This document shows positions 9,030 through 18,099 of a stretch of 64,000 bases of DNA, one piece after another. Position 1 is the stretch's first letter, and the number at the start of each line of letters is the position of its first letter. The stretch is from G963663365 sp963663365 (GTDB lineage Bacteria > Hinthialibacterota > Hinthialibacteria > Hinthialibacterales > G963663365). Under the pieces are notes generated by a model that saw only the letters and a program-made list of their open reading frames with translations, had not been told where the DNA came from and ran no database searches. The stretch spans positions 124,001 to 188,000 of the forward strand of contig CAXXIH010000001.1 in NCBI GenBank assembly GCA_963663365.2, read 5' to 3'. A program made the position numbers and the translations under genes.

Positions 9030-10585
9030 TCGATACGGCGAACTCGGAACGAAGATATGAGACAAGTACTCTGCAAGAGACACATTCCGGACGTGGACAC
9101 TTGGAAAGAACGGGGCGTGAAAAAAAGAACTCCGGGCAAAGCAAGCAAGCATTGCAGGATGTGCGCATCCGGGTTCATAGCAAACTAGTCGATATGCTCG
9201 ATTTGGCCAGTTTGGCCAATTTGGAGGCGGATGAATTAAAGGCGCAGCTACGTCCTGTCATTATGCAACTGCTGGATGAAGAAGCTGCACTCTTAACCGG
9301 CGGCGAGCGCCAGCAAATTGTCGTTGAAATTCTTGATGAGATATTCGGATTCGGTCCGCTTGAGCCGTTGCTGGCCGATGAAAGCGTATCGGATATCTTG
9401 GTGAATGGGAGCCAAGAAGTCTTTATCGAGCGTTTCGGAAAACTAGAACGAACCAAAGTAACGTTTCGGGATGACGATCACCTTTTGCAGGTTATCGACC
9501 GCATTGTCTCGCGTGTCGGCCGCCGTATCGATGAGACATCGCCTATGGTGGATGCCCGTCTGCCTGATGGTTCGCGTGTCAATGCCATTATTCCGCCCCT
9601 AAGCGTCGATGGCCCTTGCATGGCAATCCGCCGGTTTGGTGTGAATCCTTTGGGAGCGGTGCAGCTGCTTAAGAATGGATCGATAACCGAAGAGATTTTG
9701 GAGTTTCTGAAAGGTGCCGTTAAAGCCGGTTTGAATGTTCTTATTTCCGGTGGAACCGGATCCGGAAAAACCACATTGCTCAATATCTTATCCAGCTTCA
9801 TCCCGCATGATGAACGGATTATTTCTATTGAAGATTCGGCGGAACTTTTGCTCCAGCAGCCCCATGTGGTCCGTCTGGAAACCCGCCCGCCGAATATCGA
9901 AGGAGCCGGGCAAGTCACTCAGAGAGATTTGCTTTTTAATTCGCTACGCATGCGCCCCGACCGAATTATTGTCGGTGAGGTGCGCGGGGCTGAGGCGCTG
10001 GATATGCTCCAAGCCATGAATACGGGGCATGATGGATCTTTGACTACGATTCACGCCAACGCCCCAAGGGATGCTCTCTCTCGAATCGAGACAATGGTGT
10101 CTATGACCGGCCTGGAACTTCCGGTTTCTGTTGTGCGGCATCAAATGGCCTCCGCGTTCGATATTGTGATTCAGGCTTCAAGACTGTTTGATGGACGTCG
10201 GCGGGTGATGTCGGTCTCTGAAGTGTTAGGTATGGAGGGAGATATCATTACCATGCAGGAAGTTTTTGCATACAAGTTGCATGGTGTGGATGAAGAGACT
10301 GGAATTGCAGAGGGTGCGTTTATCTCCACGGGATTACGTCCTCAATGTGTGAATAAGATCAAGTCGCATGGAATCAATTTGCGTGATGGAATTTTTGAGC
10401 GCCACCAACATGAGCTGTTTTCAGTAAGCCAAATATCTGAAACCGGACCGGCATCCGAATCGCAACAGATTCCTGAAGCGGCAATTGTCTCTCGAAAATC
10501 ACCGGAAAATAAAAATAACAATGGAAAACGGCGAAATCTTGGTGGGTTGAGTGCTCTGCGGGATCGTATACGGAGAGGCTCATGA
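9026..10585 (+). CDS. cpaF: Tad pilus secretion ATPase CpaF/TadA
   Basis: A 519-residue type II/IV secretion ATPase that powers Tad pilus assembly from the cytoplasmic side. Visible motifs are the N-terminal three-helix domain, Walker A (ISGGTGSGKTTLL, Lys at residue 248), the Asp box, Walker B (RPDRIIVGEVRGAEALD) and the His box (GHDGSLTTIHANAPRDALSR). The C-terminal 100 residues after about 410 are longer than in typical CpaF (around 420-450 residues), low in complexity at the very end and basic. It overlaps cpaE and tadB by four bases each. Confidence 0.96.
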   Translation: MIDTANSERRYETSTLQETHSGRGHLERTGREKKNSGQSKQALQDVRIRVHSKLVDMLDLASLANLEADELKAQLRPVIMQLLDEEAALLTGGERQQIVVEILDEIFGFGPLEPLLADESVSDILVNGSQEVFIERFGKLERTKVTFRDDDHLLQVIDRIVSRVGRRIDETSPMVDARLPDGSRVNAIIPPLSVDGPCMAIRRFGVNPLGAVQLLKNGSITEEILEFLKGAVKAGLNVLISGGTGSGKTTLLNILSSFIPHDERIISIEDSAELLLQQPHVVRLETRPPNIEGAGQVTQRDLLFNSLRMRPDRIIVGEVRGAEALDMLQAMNTGHDGSLTTIHANAPRDALSRIETMVSMTGLELPVSVVRHQMASAFDIVIQASRLFDGRRRVMSVSEVLGMEGDIITMQEVFAYKLHGVDEETGIAEGAFISTGLRPQCVNKIKSHGINLRDGIFERHQHELFSVSQISETGPASESQQIPEAAIVSRKSPENKNNNGKRRNLGGLSALRDRIRRGS

Positions 10586-11541
10586 CTCCCACCTTAATTT
10601 CAATTGTCGTCTTCTTTTGTGTGTTTGGCCTCTGTTTAGCGTTAGGTGGACTTTGGTTTGTCTATCAGCACAGCGCCGGTGCAATCACGCAACGCCGTTT
10701 GCGCGAGATGACAGAAGGCACGAACAAACAGCATGGAACGGCTTCGATTGTTAAGAACCGTCCGGATTTACCCGATTCAGATCGTGATAACCGCAGTCTG
10801 CTGGAGAATCTTCAGTGCTGGATTTTGCAGGCCGGCATGGATGTATCTGCAACTCAACTGTTGATTTTAACAACGGGTTTATCAACGGCGGCGGCGGTTG
10901 TCGTATTTGTTACAACACGGAATCCGGTTTTGGCTGCATTGGCTTTTGCTACTTTTCTTCCGGCTCCGATTTTTGTTGTATTGATTAAGCGGAACAAGCG
11001 GGCCAAGGATTTTGAAACTCAACTTCCTCAGGCTTTGGAGTTGATGGCTCGTTCGCTCCGGGCCGGGCATTCTTTTGCCTCCAGCATGAAAATGGTTGCC
11101 GATGAGATGCCCGATCCGATTGCCATTGAATTTGGTGCAACCTATCAAGAACAAGAATTAGGCATACCGCTCGAAACTTGTTTGAATCATTTAACCGAAC
11201 GCGTGAATTGCAATGATCTCCGTTTTTTTGCTTTGGCGGTCATGATTCAGCGCGAAACCGGTGGTGACCTTGCCGAAGTGCTTGACAAGAGCGGTTATGT
11301 TATACGGGAACGTTTCCGTATCTTAGGCCAGGTACAAGCGCTTACTGCCGAAGGCCGCCTGTCCGGTTGGGTGTTAACCGCATTACCCCCCGCAATGTTT
11401 GTTGTAATCAATGCTCTTAATCCGGAATACGCACGTCTGTTGATTGAATCACACATGGGCAATCTGATGCTTGTGTTTGCGGGCATAATGCAAATCTTGG
11501 GCATGATCGCCATTCATAAGATTGTAGCCATCAAGGTGTAA
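10582..11541 (+). CDS. tadB: Tad pilus inner-membrane platform protein TadB
   Basis: A 319-residue GspF-like membrane protein. Hydrophobic segments near residues 5-28, 90-135 and 265-310 bracket a cytoplasmic type II secretion F domain (LPQALELMARSLRAGHSFASSMKMVADEMPDPI). The motif RAGHSF is typical of TadB. With TadC it forms the inner-membrane platform driven by CpaF. The start overlaps the cpaF stop (ATGA), and tadC begins two bases after its stop. Confidence 0.94.
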   Translation: MTPTLISIVVFFCVFGLCLALGGLWFVYQHSAGAITQRRLREMTEGTNKQHGTASIVKNRPDLPDSDRDNRSLLENLQCWILQAGMDVSATQLLILTTGLSTAAAVVVFVTTRNPVLAALAFATFLPAPIFVVLIKRNKRAKDFETQLPQALELMARSLRAGHSFASSMKMVADEMPDPIAIEFGATYQEQELGIPLETCLNHLTERVNCNDLRFFALAVMIQRETGGDLAEVLDKSGYVIRERFRILGQVQALTAEGRLSGWVLTALPPAMFVVINALNPEYARLLIESHMGNLMLVFAGIMQILGMIAIHKIVAIKV

Positions 11542-11543
11542 TC

Positions 11544-12488
11544 ATGAGCCTTTATCTCATTACCGGTGTTGTGTTCTGTTTGATCTTTCTCATGATTGTC
11601 TTATTGGGCATGGCGCTCTCGGCCAAAGGCAAAACGCTCGATGACCGTTTGCGTGAAACAGTCTTTGTCGGTTCGGCGAGAGAACAGATAAAGCCCACCC
11701 TGCGGCCCGCAAAATCAATCGTTAGTGGGCAAAATGAAGGTTCGTTTTTACCAAAGATCGGTGGAATGATTACATCCGCTGAAGAGATTCGCGAATCCCC
11801 GGTCAAATTGCGCCTGGCTCATGCAGGGTATAGCGGCGATAATGCAGTGCGCACATTTGTCGGCGTCAAAATTCTCCTGGCCTTGCTTTTGCCGTTTGTC
11901 TTTATCGCGGTGTTGGTGCTAATCCATAAACCTTTGGACCGGGCAGCGATGTGGATTGCGATTTTTGGCGGTGTCGGTTTTTTTATTCCGGAAGTTTATC
12001 TTTATTACCGCTGCAAATGGCGTCAAGAACAAATCTTCTGCGGCTTGCCCGATGCTCTTGATTTGATGGTGATTTGTGTCGAATCCGGGTTGGGGCTCGA
12101 TGCCGCGCTGCAAAAAGTCGCTGACGAAATCCATATTTCCAACCGTTCGCTATCGGAAGAACTCAATATGACTTGTCTGGAAATTCGAGCCGGACGGCCA
12201 CGCCGTGAGGCGTTATCGAACTTGGCGGTCCGCACCGGTGTTCCCGATGTAAAAGCCTTGGTTGCCATTCTTGTGCAAGCCGAACGGTTTGGCACCAGCA
12301 CTGCCCATGCGCTTCGAACCCATTCCGATGATATGCGTTTGCGCCGGAAACAGCGCGCCGAAGAGGCCGCGGCGAAAACCGCGGTCAAACTGGTGTTCCC
12401 GTTGGTGCTATTTATCTTCCCGGCCATTTTTGTGGTTTTAGCGGGACCCGCCATGATTCGTATTAGTGAATTCATACTTAATCGCTAG
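11544..12488 (+). CDS. tadC: Tad pilus inner-membrane platform protein TadC
   Basis: A 314-residue partner of TadB with the same GspF-like domain (LPDALDLMVICVESGLGLDAALQKVADE) and terminal membrane helices (LVFPLVLFIFPAIFVVLAGPAMI). The sequence CVESGLGLDAAL is a strong TadC hallmark. It lies two bases after tadB, in the same operon. Confidence 0.94.
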   Translation: MSLYLITGVVFCLIFLMIVLLGMALSAKGKTLDDRLRETVFVGSAREQIKPTLRPAKSIVSGQNEGSFLPKIGGMITSAEEIRESPVKLRLAHAGYSGDNAVRTFVGVKILLALLLPFVFIAVLVLIHKPLDRAAMWIAIFGGVGFFIPEVYLYYRCKWRQEQIFCGLPDALDLMVICVESGLGLDAALQKVADEIHISNRSLSEELNMTCLEIRAGRPRREALSNLAVRTGVPDVKALVAILVQAERFGTSTAHALRTHSDDMRLRRKQRAEEAAAKTAVKLVFPLVLFIFPAIFVVLAGPAMIRISEFILNR

Positions 12489-12520
12489 GTGTCAATCAGT
12501 CAGGAGTAGAGGAGATGACG

Positions 12521-13183
12521 ATGAAAACCATACCATCCACAACGGCCCAACCATACAACGACACTGCGCAAGGAGCGCTTCGCTTTTTGCTTGTGGGGCT
12601 CCTTTTGTTGATTGCCGCCGTATTAACCGGTTGTAAACATAATGAGCCCATGCGTCCGGCGGGGTATGATTTCGGGATGCGTGTCGAAAGGCCATTCGAG
12701 ACAATGATTGCGAATGCCCACCCCGCCCCGGTGAAATTCCAATCCGTTTATTTTGCCTTCGATTCAGCGGATTTGAATGAAGAGTCGCGGCTATCGATTT
12801 ATGAGACCGCGAAGCAAATCCGGGAGCAAGGCCGCCCTGTCGCTGTAATCGGTCATGCCGATATCGTGAATACCGAAACGTATAATTACGACTTGGGTTT
12901 GGACCGTGCGCTGGCCGTGCGCAATGAACTTTGGCGGGCGGGTGTTCCTAAAGATTGGATGTTTGTGCGCAGCCGGGGAAAACTCGAGCCGCATGACACC
13001 AATGTGACCGATGCCGGCCGGGCGCTAAACCGCCGTGTTGAAATTGTTATGCAACCGTTTGGGCCGGGACGTTCGGGCGTAGAAAGTATGCGCATGCTTG
13101 AACTGCAACGCCGTGATCAAGAAGGCGGCGACGATTCAGCAGGCGCGCTCTTACAAGCGCTTGTCGGCGGGGCGGAACAATAG
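12521..13183 (+). CDS. OmpA-family lipoprotein at the end of the Tad operon
   Basis: About 220 residues. A hydrophobic signal ends in a lipobox (LTGC), so it is probably a lipoprotein. Residues about 75-180 form an OmpA C-terminal peptidoglycan-binding domain (SVYFAFDSADLNEESRLSIYETA, VIGHADIVNTETYNYDLGLDRALAVRNELWRAGVP, GRALNRRVEIVM). Such proteins anchor outer-membrane structures to the cell wall. Here it probably stabilises the Tad secretin complex, as OmpA-like proteins do in several Tad loci. I prefer the ATG at 12521 (six bases after GGAG) over the one at 12515. It is 32 bases after tadC. Confidence 0.88.
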   Translation: MKTIPSTTAQPYNDTAQGALRFLLVGLLLLIAAVLTGCKHNEPMRPAGYDFGMRVERPFETMIANAHPAPVKFQSVYFAFDSADLNEESRLSIYETAKQIREQGRPVAVIGHADIVNTETYNYDLGLDRALAVRNELWRAGVPKDWMFVRSRGKLEPHDTNVTDAGRALNRRVEIVMQPFGPGRSGVESMRMLELQRRDQEGGDDSAGALLQALVGGAEQ

Positions 13184-13216
13184 AACCTACTTACCCTTAG
13201 CGGAGGAACGACGCAA

Positions 13217-14569
13217 ATGGTTCTCGATCTTCAACAACGGCCACCGAATTGCACCGGCGATGTAAAAAGTGCGGACCGTACGGTGCGCCATACGCCATCC
13301 GTTCCCCGCACATTGGAAGATACCGGTTTGGATTTGGTGTTTCTGGCTGATCTTACTCTCAAGATTATCTATAAGGCGGGTGTGATCACCGGGTCCAATT
13401 TATCCCGTGTCCTTTGCCTGCCGTTTGAAATTGTTGATTTGGCGCTGGACTTTTTAAAAGATGAAAAGTATTTGGAGGTCAAAAAAGCCGGGGATTTTGG
13501 AAGAGTCACGGGGGTTTATGGGCTTTTGGAACGGGGCAGGGAGCGGGCAAAAGATGCCTTTGCCCAGAGTCAATATTGTGGCGCTGCACCAATCCCCTTG
13601 GATGGTTATCGAAGACAGGTTGAAGCGCAGAGTGTGAAAAACATTCATTTCGGCCCGGATGATCTTGGCGAAGCCTTTGCCGATTTGGTATTGGATGACC
13701 GTTTCTATAATGAAATCGGCCCGGCGGCCAACAGCGGGAAATCGATCTTTCTTTATGGTCCCCCGGGGAATGGAAAAACATCGATTGCCAAAAGAGTTGC
13801 GGCGGCATTTGAGCACAAAGGAGGGACGATATTCGTTCCACAAGCCGTTGTTGTCGATGATGTTGTTATCACGCTGTACGATCCGATCCATCATCGCCCA
13901 TTGCAATCTCCTGAGACGGATTCAGTTTTGCCGATGAAATTGCAGCGAAAATCGTTCGACCGGCGATGGGTTCCTTGTTGCCGGCCGGTTGTGGTTGTTG
14001 GTGGAGAATTAACACTCGATATGTTGGATTTGCGTTTTAATCCAACAACAAACTTCTACGACGCTCCTATCCATGTAAAAGCCAATGGCGGCGTTCTTGT
14101 GCTTGATGATTTTGGCCGTCAACGAGTGAATCCGAAAGATCTGCTTAATCGTTGGATTGTTCCGCTTGAAGAACAGCACGATTATTTGTCGTTGCATACC
14201 GGCAAGAAGTTTCAGGTTCCCTTCGACCAATTGACGTTTTTCGCAACGAACTTGGATCCTGAGAAACTTGCCGATGAAGCATTCTTGCGCCGTATTCGTT
14301 ATCAGATTGAAATGGATGGACCGGACCGCGAAGTCTATGAGAACATCTTTGCGTTGGCCTGCCGGGAGCGTGGAGTTGAATATGACCGTTCCGCTGTCGA
14401 ACGGCTCTATGCGAATTTCTATCCTCAAGCGGGCCGTCCGCCGCGTGGTTCCGATCCACGGGATCTTGTGGAGCGGTTAATCGATATCGCCCATTACCGG
14501 GATACCGCGACTGAAAAGTGCCTGGCTCACTTGGACACCGCCGCCAATGGTTTCTTTAGGATTAGTTAG
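13217..14569 (+). CDS. AAA-type ATPase closing the Tad operon
   Basis: A 450-residue protein. Residues about 30-110 look like a winged-helix region. The AAA core has Walker A (FLYGPPGNGKTSIAKR, about residues 178-195) and Walker B (GGVLVLDDFGRQR, about residue 292), plus FFATNLDPEKLADEAFLRRIRYQIE as sensor 1 and arginine finger region. It is clearly an active-looking ATPase. The exact family is not certain; it resembles ATPases annotated as having predicted chaperone activity. It is 33 bases after the OmpA-like gene with GCGGAGG before the ATG, so it belongs to the pilus operon. A role in pilus regulation or remodelling is inferred from context only. Confidence 0.82.
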   Translation: MVLDLQQRPPNCTGDVKSADRTVRHTPSVPRTLEDTGLDLVFLADLTLKIIYKAGVITGSNLSRVLCLPFEIVDLALDFLKDEKYLEVKKAGDFGRVTGVYGLLERGRERAKDAFAQSQYCGAAPIPLDGYRRQVEAQSVKNIHFGPDDLGEAFADLVLDDRFYNEIGPAANSGKSIFLYGPPGNGKTSIAKRVAAAFEHKGGTIFVPQAVVVDDVVITLYDPIHHRPLQSPETDSVLPMKLQRKSFDRRWVPCCRPVVVVGGELTLDMLDLRFNPTTNFYDAPIHVKANGGVLVLDDFGRQRVNPKDLLNRWIVPLEEQHDYLSLHTGKKFQVPFDQLTFFATNLDPEKLADEAFLRRIRYQIEMDGPDREVYENIFALACRERGVEYDRSAVERLYANFYPQAGRPPRGSDPRDLVERLIDIAHYRDTATEKCLAHLDTAANGFFRIS

Positions 14570-14589
14570 CTGATTGCTTTGATTGGTAC

Positions 14590-15189
14590 TTAATTCACTT
14601 TCAACTTCTTTTTAATCCACGACAGGCTTTTCCCCCCGGCTTGAAAAGCATCGCTAAATGCTTGGAGAATTTCGCTGGTACTGCATTGAACGGCAATGCG
14701 TTCGAGGGTCTCTGCCGTTTTGGCAGTGAACCGGAGTCCATAAAGCGCTTGATATAATTCGATTGTGCGCCGGTGTTTGTCGCCGTAATCGATGGCTTGT
14801 GCGTAACGAAGGTACATCCGGGAAGCATCAATTCCCGACTCTGCCAAACGTTGGCGGATCACTGCTACTGATTCAGGAACCGGCAGGGGGATACAAATCT
14901 CATAGCATACGTTAGGCGGGGAAGTTTCGAGCACTCGGATAACCTCTGCGGTTTGCAGTTGGTCAAGCGTATGTGCAGTGTCATTCAGTTTCAGGCCGCA
15001 ATGGCGAGACAGCCGCTCCAAATTCAGTGTGCATGAACGCGGAATCAAATTGGTTTCAATATCGTATTCCACAAGACGCCGAAACACAGTCCACCCATGA
15101 GGTGGCGCTTCAACCTGTAAACGTTCAGGGAGACCGGATTCTTCAATCCAGCGGGGAAACCGGAGCTCGTTTCTTCCTTCGGAATTCAC
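14590..15189 (-). CDS. Hypothetical protein, possible winged-helix/DnaD-like domains
   Basis: A 199-residue protein that I do not recognise with certainty. Residues about 25-95 look like a winged helix (LNLERLSRHCGLKLNDTAHTLDQLQTAEVIRVLE). The C-terminal part, ending in ILQAFSDAFQAGGKSLSWIKKKLKV, resembles the DnaD/DnaB_2 domain that ends in a similar helix in Gram-positive replication proteins. That resemblance is tentative. It starts two bases after the cysE stop on the same strand, so the two are co-transcribed. It converges with the Tad operon. Confidence 0.7.
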   Translation of the reverse strand: MNSEGRNELRFPRWIEESGLPERLQVEAPPHGWTVFRRLVEYDIETNLIPRSCTLNLERLSRHCGLKLNDTAHTLDQLQTAEVIRVLETSPPNVCYEICIPLPVPESVAVIRQRLAESGIDASRMYLRYAQAIDYGDKHRRTIELYQALYGLRFTAKTAETLERIAVQCSTSEILQAFSDAFQAGGKSLSWIKKKLKVN

Positions 15190-15191
15190 GG

Positions 15192-16055
15192 TTACTGAGA
15201 TGGCGCTTCTTGGCGTAGAGATTCGATTTCACAGCGAATCTGCTCTAACGATGCCTCAACGAGTTTTAGACGCTTAAGAAGCGCATCGGGATCTTTGGTT
15301 TTTCCATCCCCGCCGGAATTGTTTGCTAAGAGTTGCGGAGGGATTCCCCCGACCGGGCTGAATTCGCCCTCGTGACCTTCCCTAAAAATCGCACAAGTGG
15401 CTTCTTCGTTGCAGGTCATTCTTTGGTGAATGCAGTCAATCTCTTTTTGAAGCAACGCAAATCGTTCGGCCACAGGGTCGGGCAGCTCATGGTTCAAATC
15501 GTGGCCCCTTTGTACTTTGACCCCTTCTCGAATGACAATCCGTCCGGGCACGCCGACCACGGTGCAATGCGGAGGAACGTCCTTTAGAACGACACTTCCC
15601 GCGCCGATTTTGCTGTGATCGCCGATGGTAATGTTGCCAAGCACTTTGGCTCCCGCCGAAACAAGCACATTGTCACCCAGCGTGGGATGCCGTTTCCCGG
15701 TTTCTTTGCCCGTTCCACCAAGTGTAACCCCTTGGAAAAGCATGCAATTGTCACCGACGATGGCGGTTTCGCCCACAACCACACCACTGCCGTGATCCAC
15801 AAAAAAGCCTTTGCCGATCTGTGCCCCGGGATGAATCTCGATACCAGTGATAAAACGCGAAATCTGAGAAATAAGACGAGGGATGAATGGTATCTTGAGT
15901 TTCCATAACGCGTGGGCGAAGCGGTGACAGATGATCGAATGGAAACCGGCATAGGTAAGCAGAATTTCCATGCCGCCCCAAAAGCCATGAACAGCCGGAT
16001 CATTATCCAGAGCGGCCCGAAAGTCATCTCTTAATGTCTTGAGAAATCTAAACAT
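15192..16055 (-). CDS. cysE: Serine O-acetyltransferase
   Basis: A 287-residue enzyme that acetylates L-serine with acetyl-CoA, the first step of cysteine synthesis. The left-handed beta-helix with hexapeptide repeats covers about residues 70-175 (IEIHPGAQIGKGFFVDHGSGVVVGETA, the catalytic His/Asp region, then GVTLGGTGKETGKRHPTLGDNV). Family motifs are complete. The N-terminus is short, as in the EpsC-type enzymes of Gram-positives. An extra C-terminal region of about 90 residues (after 195) with a predicted coiled coil is not part of the standard enzyme, which often ends in a short inhibitory tail. The gene diverges from rlmN. Confidence 0.93.
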   Translation of the reverse strand: MFRFLKTLRDDFRAALDNDPAVHGFWGGMEILLTYAGFHSIICHRFAHALWKLKIPFIPRLISQISRFITGIEIHPGAQIGKGFFVDHGSGVVVGETAIVGDNCMLFQGVTLGGTGKETGKRHPTLGDNVLVSAGAKVLGNITIGDHSKIGAGSVVLKDVPPHCTVVGVPGRIVIREGVKVQRGHDLNHELPDPVAERFALLQKEIDCIHQRMTCNEEATCAIFREGHEGEFSPVGGIPPQLLANNSGGDGKTKDPDALLKRLKLVEASLEQIRCEIESLRQEAPSQ

Positions 16056-16161
16056 CTGTTACTCCAGTCCGAACCCATACGCTTGGGCTACGATACCTGC
16101 CACTGCTCCTATAGTCTATCGAAGCCTAATTGACTTCAAAAGACAGAGGATAGTACACCTA

Positions 16162-17298
16162 ATGCAAGTGCAGCCCCCCCCTCCCGATTCAGCCATGAGC
16201 GCGCCCGGTCCGGAATTCAGTTCTCTTGGTGCTCGTGCGTATGATTTAACTTTGCCTCAATGGGAAACGCATCTTGAGGAACTGGGTGAGCCGGCGTTTC
16301 GGGCCAAGCAGATCTACCATTGGCTGCATCAACGTCACGCCGGCGCCTATCGGATTATGACCGATACCCCTGAATCGTTGCGCGAACAACTCGAATCGAA
16401 AATCCCGATTAAACCGTTGGAACTTGTTGAACAGCGCACGGATCCATCTGACCGGACAGTCAAAGCCTTGTGGCGGCTTGAGGATGGGGAACTGATCGAA
16501 ACCGTGCGGATGGTAATGACCAAGCGTGAAGATGGCGACAAAGGCGGCGATGAAAATAAGGAAAGCGGAGCGCGATCCACAATTTGCCTATCCAGTCAAA
16601 CAGGCTGTGCTTTGGCTTGCCGGTTTTGTGCTACCGGACAACTTGGAGAACGCCGGAATCTTACACCGGGCGAAATCGTGCAGCAGGCCTACCGTTTATG
16701 GGAAAGCGAACCGCCGGTCAAACGGTTGGTTTTTATGGGCATGGGCGAACCGTTGCGGAATTACGATAATGTCCTTGCGGCAATTGAGCTGTTTAGGAAT
16801 GAAGACGGATTAAATCTTTCGCCCCGCCGGATCACCATTTCAACAGTCGGACTTGTCCCGGAAATCTACCGTTTGGCTTCTGATAAACCGGGGGTACGCC
16901 TGGCTGTTTCGCTGCATGGGACTACTGATGCCAAGCGCCAGGCATTGGCTCCCGTGGCACGAGGCTACACCTTGGAGCGTGTTATGGATGCGGTCCGGGC
17001 CTATCAGGCTGCCGACGGACAGAGGGTTTCGTTTGAATACACATTGCTTCCCGGTCATAACGATTCAGGCCACGATGCCGAAAGGCTGGTGGAACTGATC
17101 AGCGGGCTTGTGTCTCATGTTAATATCATTCCGTATAATCCGGTTGACCGCACTCCATTTAAGCAGCCCAAGCGAGAAGATGTATTTACGTTCTTTAAAC
17201 GGCTTCAAGATGCCGGTGTGAGCGTTTCTATACGTTGGAGCCGCGGTCCAAAAATTAAGGCAGCCTGCGGTCAACTGCGGGCTGACTTCAGCGAATGA
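16162..17298 (+). CDS. rlmN: 23S rRNA (and tRNA) adenine C2-methyltransferase RlmN
   Basis: A 378-residue radical-SAM enzyme that methylates C2 of A2503 in 23S rRNA and A37 in some tRNAs. The iron-sulfur cluster motif CX3CX2C is CALACRFC. Other hallmarks are QTGCALACRFCATG, VFMGMGEPLRNYDNV, ISTVGLVPEI, LAVSLHGTTDAKRQ and a C-terminal catalytic cysteine in KIKAACGQL. I chose the ATG at 16162, with AGAGGA about 11 bases upstream. An earlier in-frame start would overlap the divergent cysE. A short acidic, lysine-rich insertion (DGDKGGDENKESG) sits before the cluster motif. The last four bases overlap the next gene (ATGA). Confidence 0.95.
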   Translation: MQVQPPPPDSAMSAPGPEFSSLGARAYDLTLPQWETHLEELGEPAFRAKQIYHWLHQRHAGAYRIMTDTPESLREQLESKIPIKPLELVEQRTDPSDRTVKALWRLEDGELIETVRMVMTKREDGDKGGDENKESGARSTICLSSQTGCALACRFCATGQLGERRNLTPGEIVQQAYRLWESEPPVKRLVFMGMGEPLRNYDNVLAAIELFRNEDGLNLSPRRITISTVGLVPEIYRLASDKPGVRLAVSLHGTTDAKRQALAPVARGYTLERVMDAVRAYQAADGQRVSFEYTLLPGHNDSGHDAERLVELISGLVSHVNIIPYNPVDRTPFKQPKREDVFTFFKRLQDAGVSVSIRWSRGPKIKAACGQLRADFSE

Positions 17299-18011
17299 GT
17301 TTTGCCTCTGAAAGCGCGACTGCGCCGGATGAAAATATCCGGTTTGAGGATGGAAATCTCTTTATTCGTCCCTTTCTTGTCAAACTGCAAGACGCCAAGA
17401 AATTTGTTCCGTTTCCGCTTTTTCCCGAAGCTTGGATTTTTGGAAAAAAAGTGCCAGCCGTCTATCTGGCAGGCTGGTTTGATCATTCCGGGAAAAAGGG
17501 AAAATCATGGGGATGTATTGGCTACGCAGTGTGGAGCGCATACGGGAAACGGAAAGGTTTTTTTATCGTTAGAACTGCAATAGGCAATTGGGGATTGGCC
17601 GGATCGGCTTTAGAATTATGGGGACTTCATACGGAGCGTTTTCTTGTTCGAAAGCCGCGCAAGGCGTTATTTCAAGAAATCAATGCATTGCGGGGTGAGC
17701 CCTGCCGCATGCGCTTTATTGCGGGCAGTATTCTGCCTTTCGTTACGGTAAATGCTTCTATTCCGTTTTTGACAGTGATAAATCGCCGCGTACACCATTA
17801 CGATGCTCAATTGGGCGGAGTTGCGCGGCTGGCGGCCACAAGGAATTGGAGCACTAACGTGGATTTGTTTCCCAATCCTATTTTGCCGATTTCAGCCGGT
17901 ATCGAGGTGCGCAAAGTAAAGGTGACGTCTGCCGCGCCTATGGATATCGATCTTAAAAGTGCCGGATATGGCGAATCCCGCCTTATCGTTGCCCCGGCAC
18001 GGTCATCTTGA
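17295..18011 (+). CDS. Conserved-looking hypothetical protein coupled to rlmN
   Basis: A 238-residue protein of unknown function with no signal peptide or membrane segment. It contains a well-ordered core with hydrophobic strands (AWIFGKKVPAVYLAGWF, RMRFIAGSILPFVTVNASI) and an Asn/Pro-rich stretch (VDLFPNPILPISAG), consistent with a beta-rich fold such as an acetoacetate-decarboxylase-like barrel. I cannot confirm that. Its ATG overlaps the rlmN stop by four bases, so translation is coupled. Confidence 0.75.
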   Translation: MSFASESATAPDENIRFEDGNLFIRPFLVKLQDAKKFVPFPLFPEAWIFGKKVPAVYLAGWFDHSGKKGKSWGCIGYAVWSAYGKRKGFFIVRTAIGNWGLAGSALELWGLHTERFLVRKPRKALFQEINALRGEPCRMRFIAGSILPFVTVNASIPFLTVINRRVHHYDAQLGGVARLAATRNWSTNVDLFPNPILPISAGIEVRKVKVTSAAPMDIDLKSAGYGESRLIVAPARSS

Positions 18012-18099
18012 TAGCTTCAGCATCTATGAAGTTGCACGGTCTTATGTCTATTCCACTTAGGATGGCATTTAAGGCCAGTGATATGGATCCCGTAAGCCA

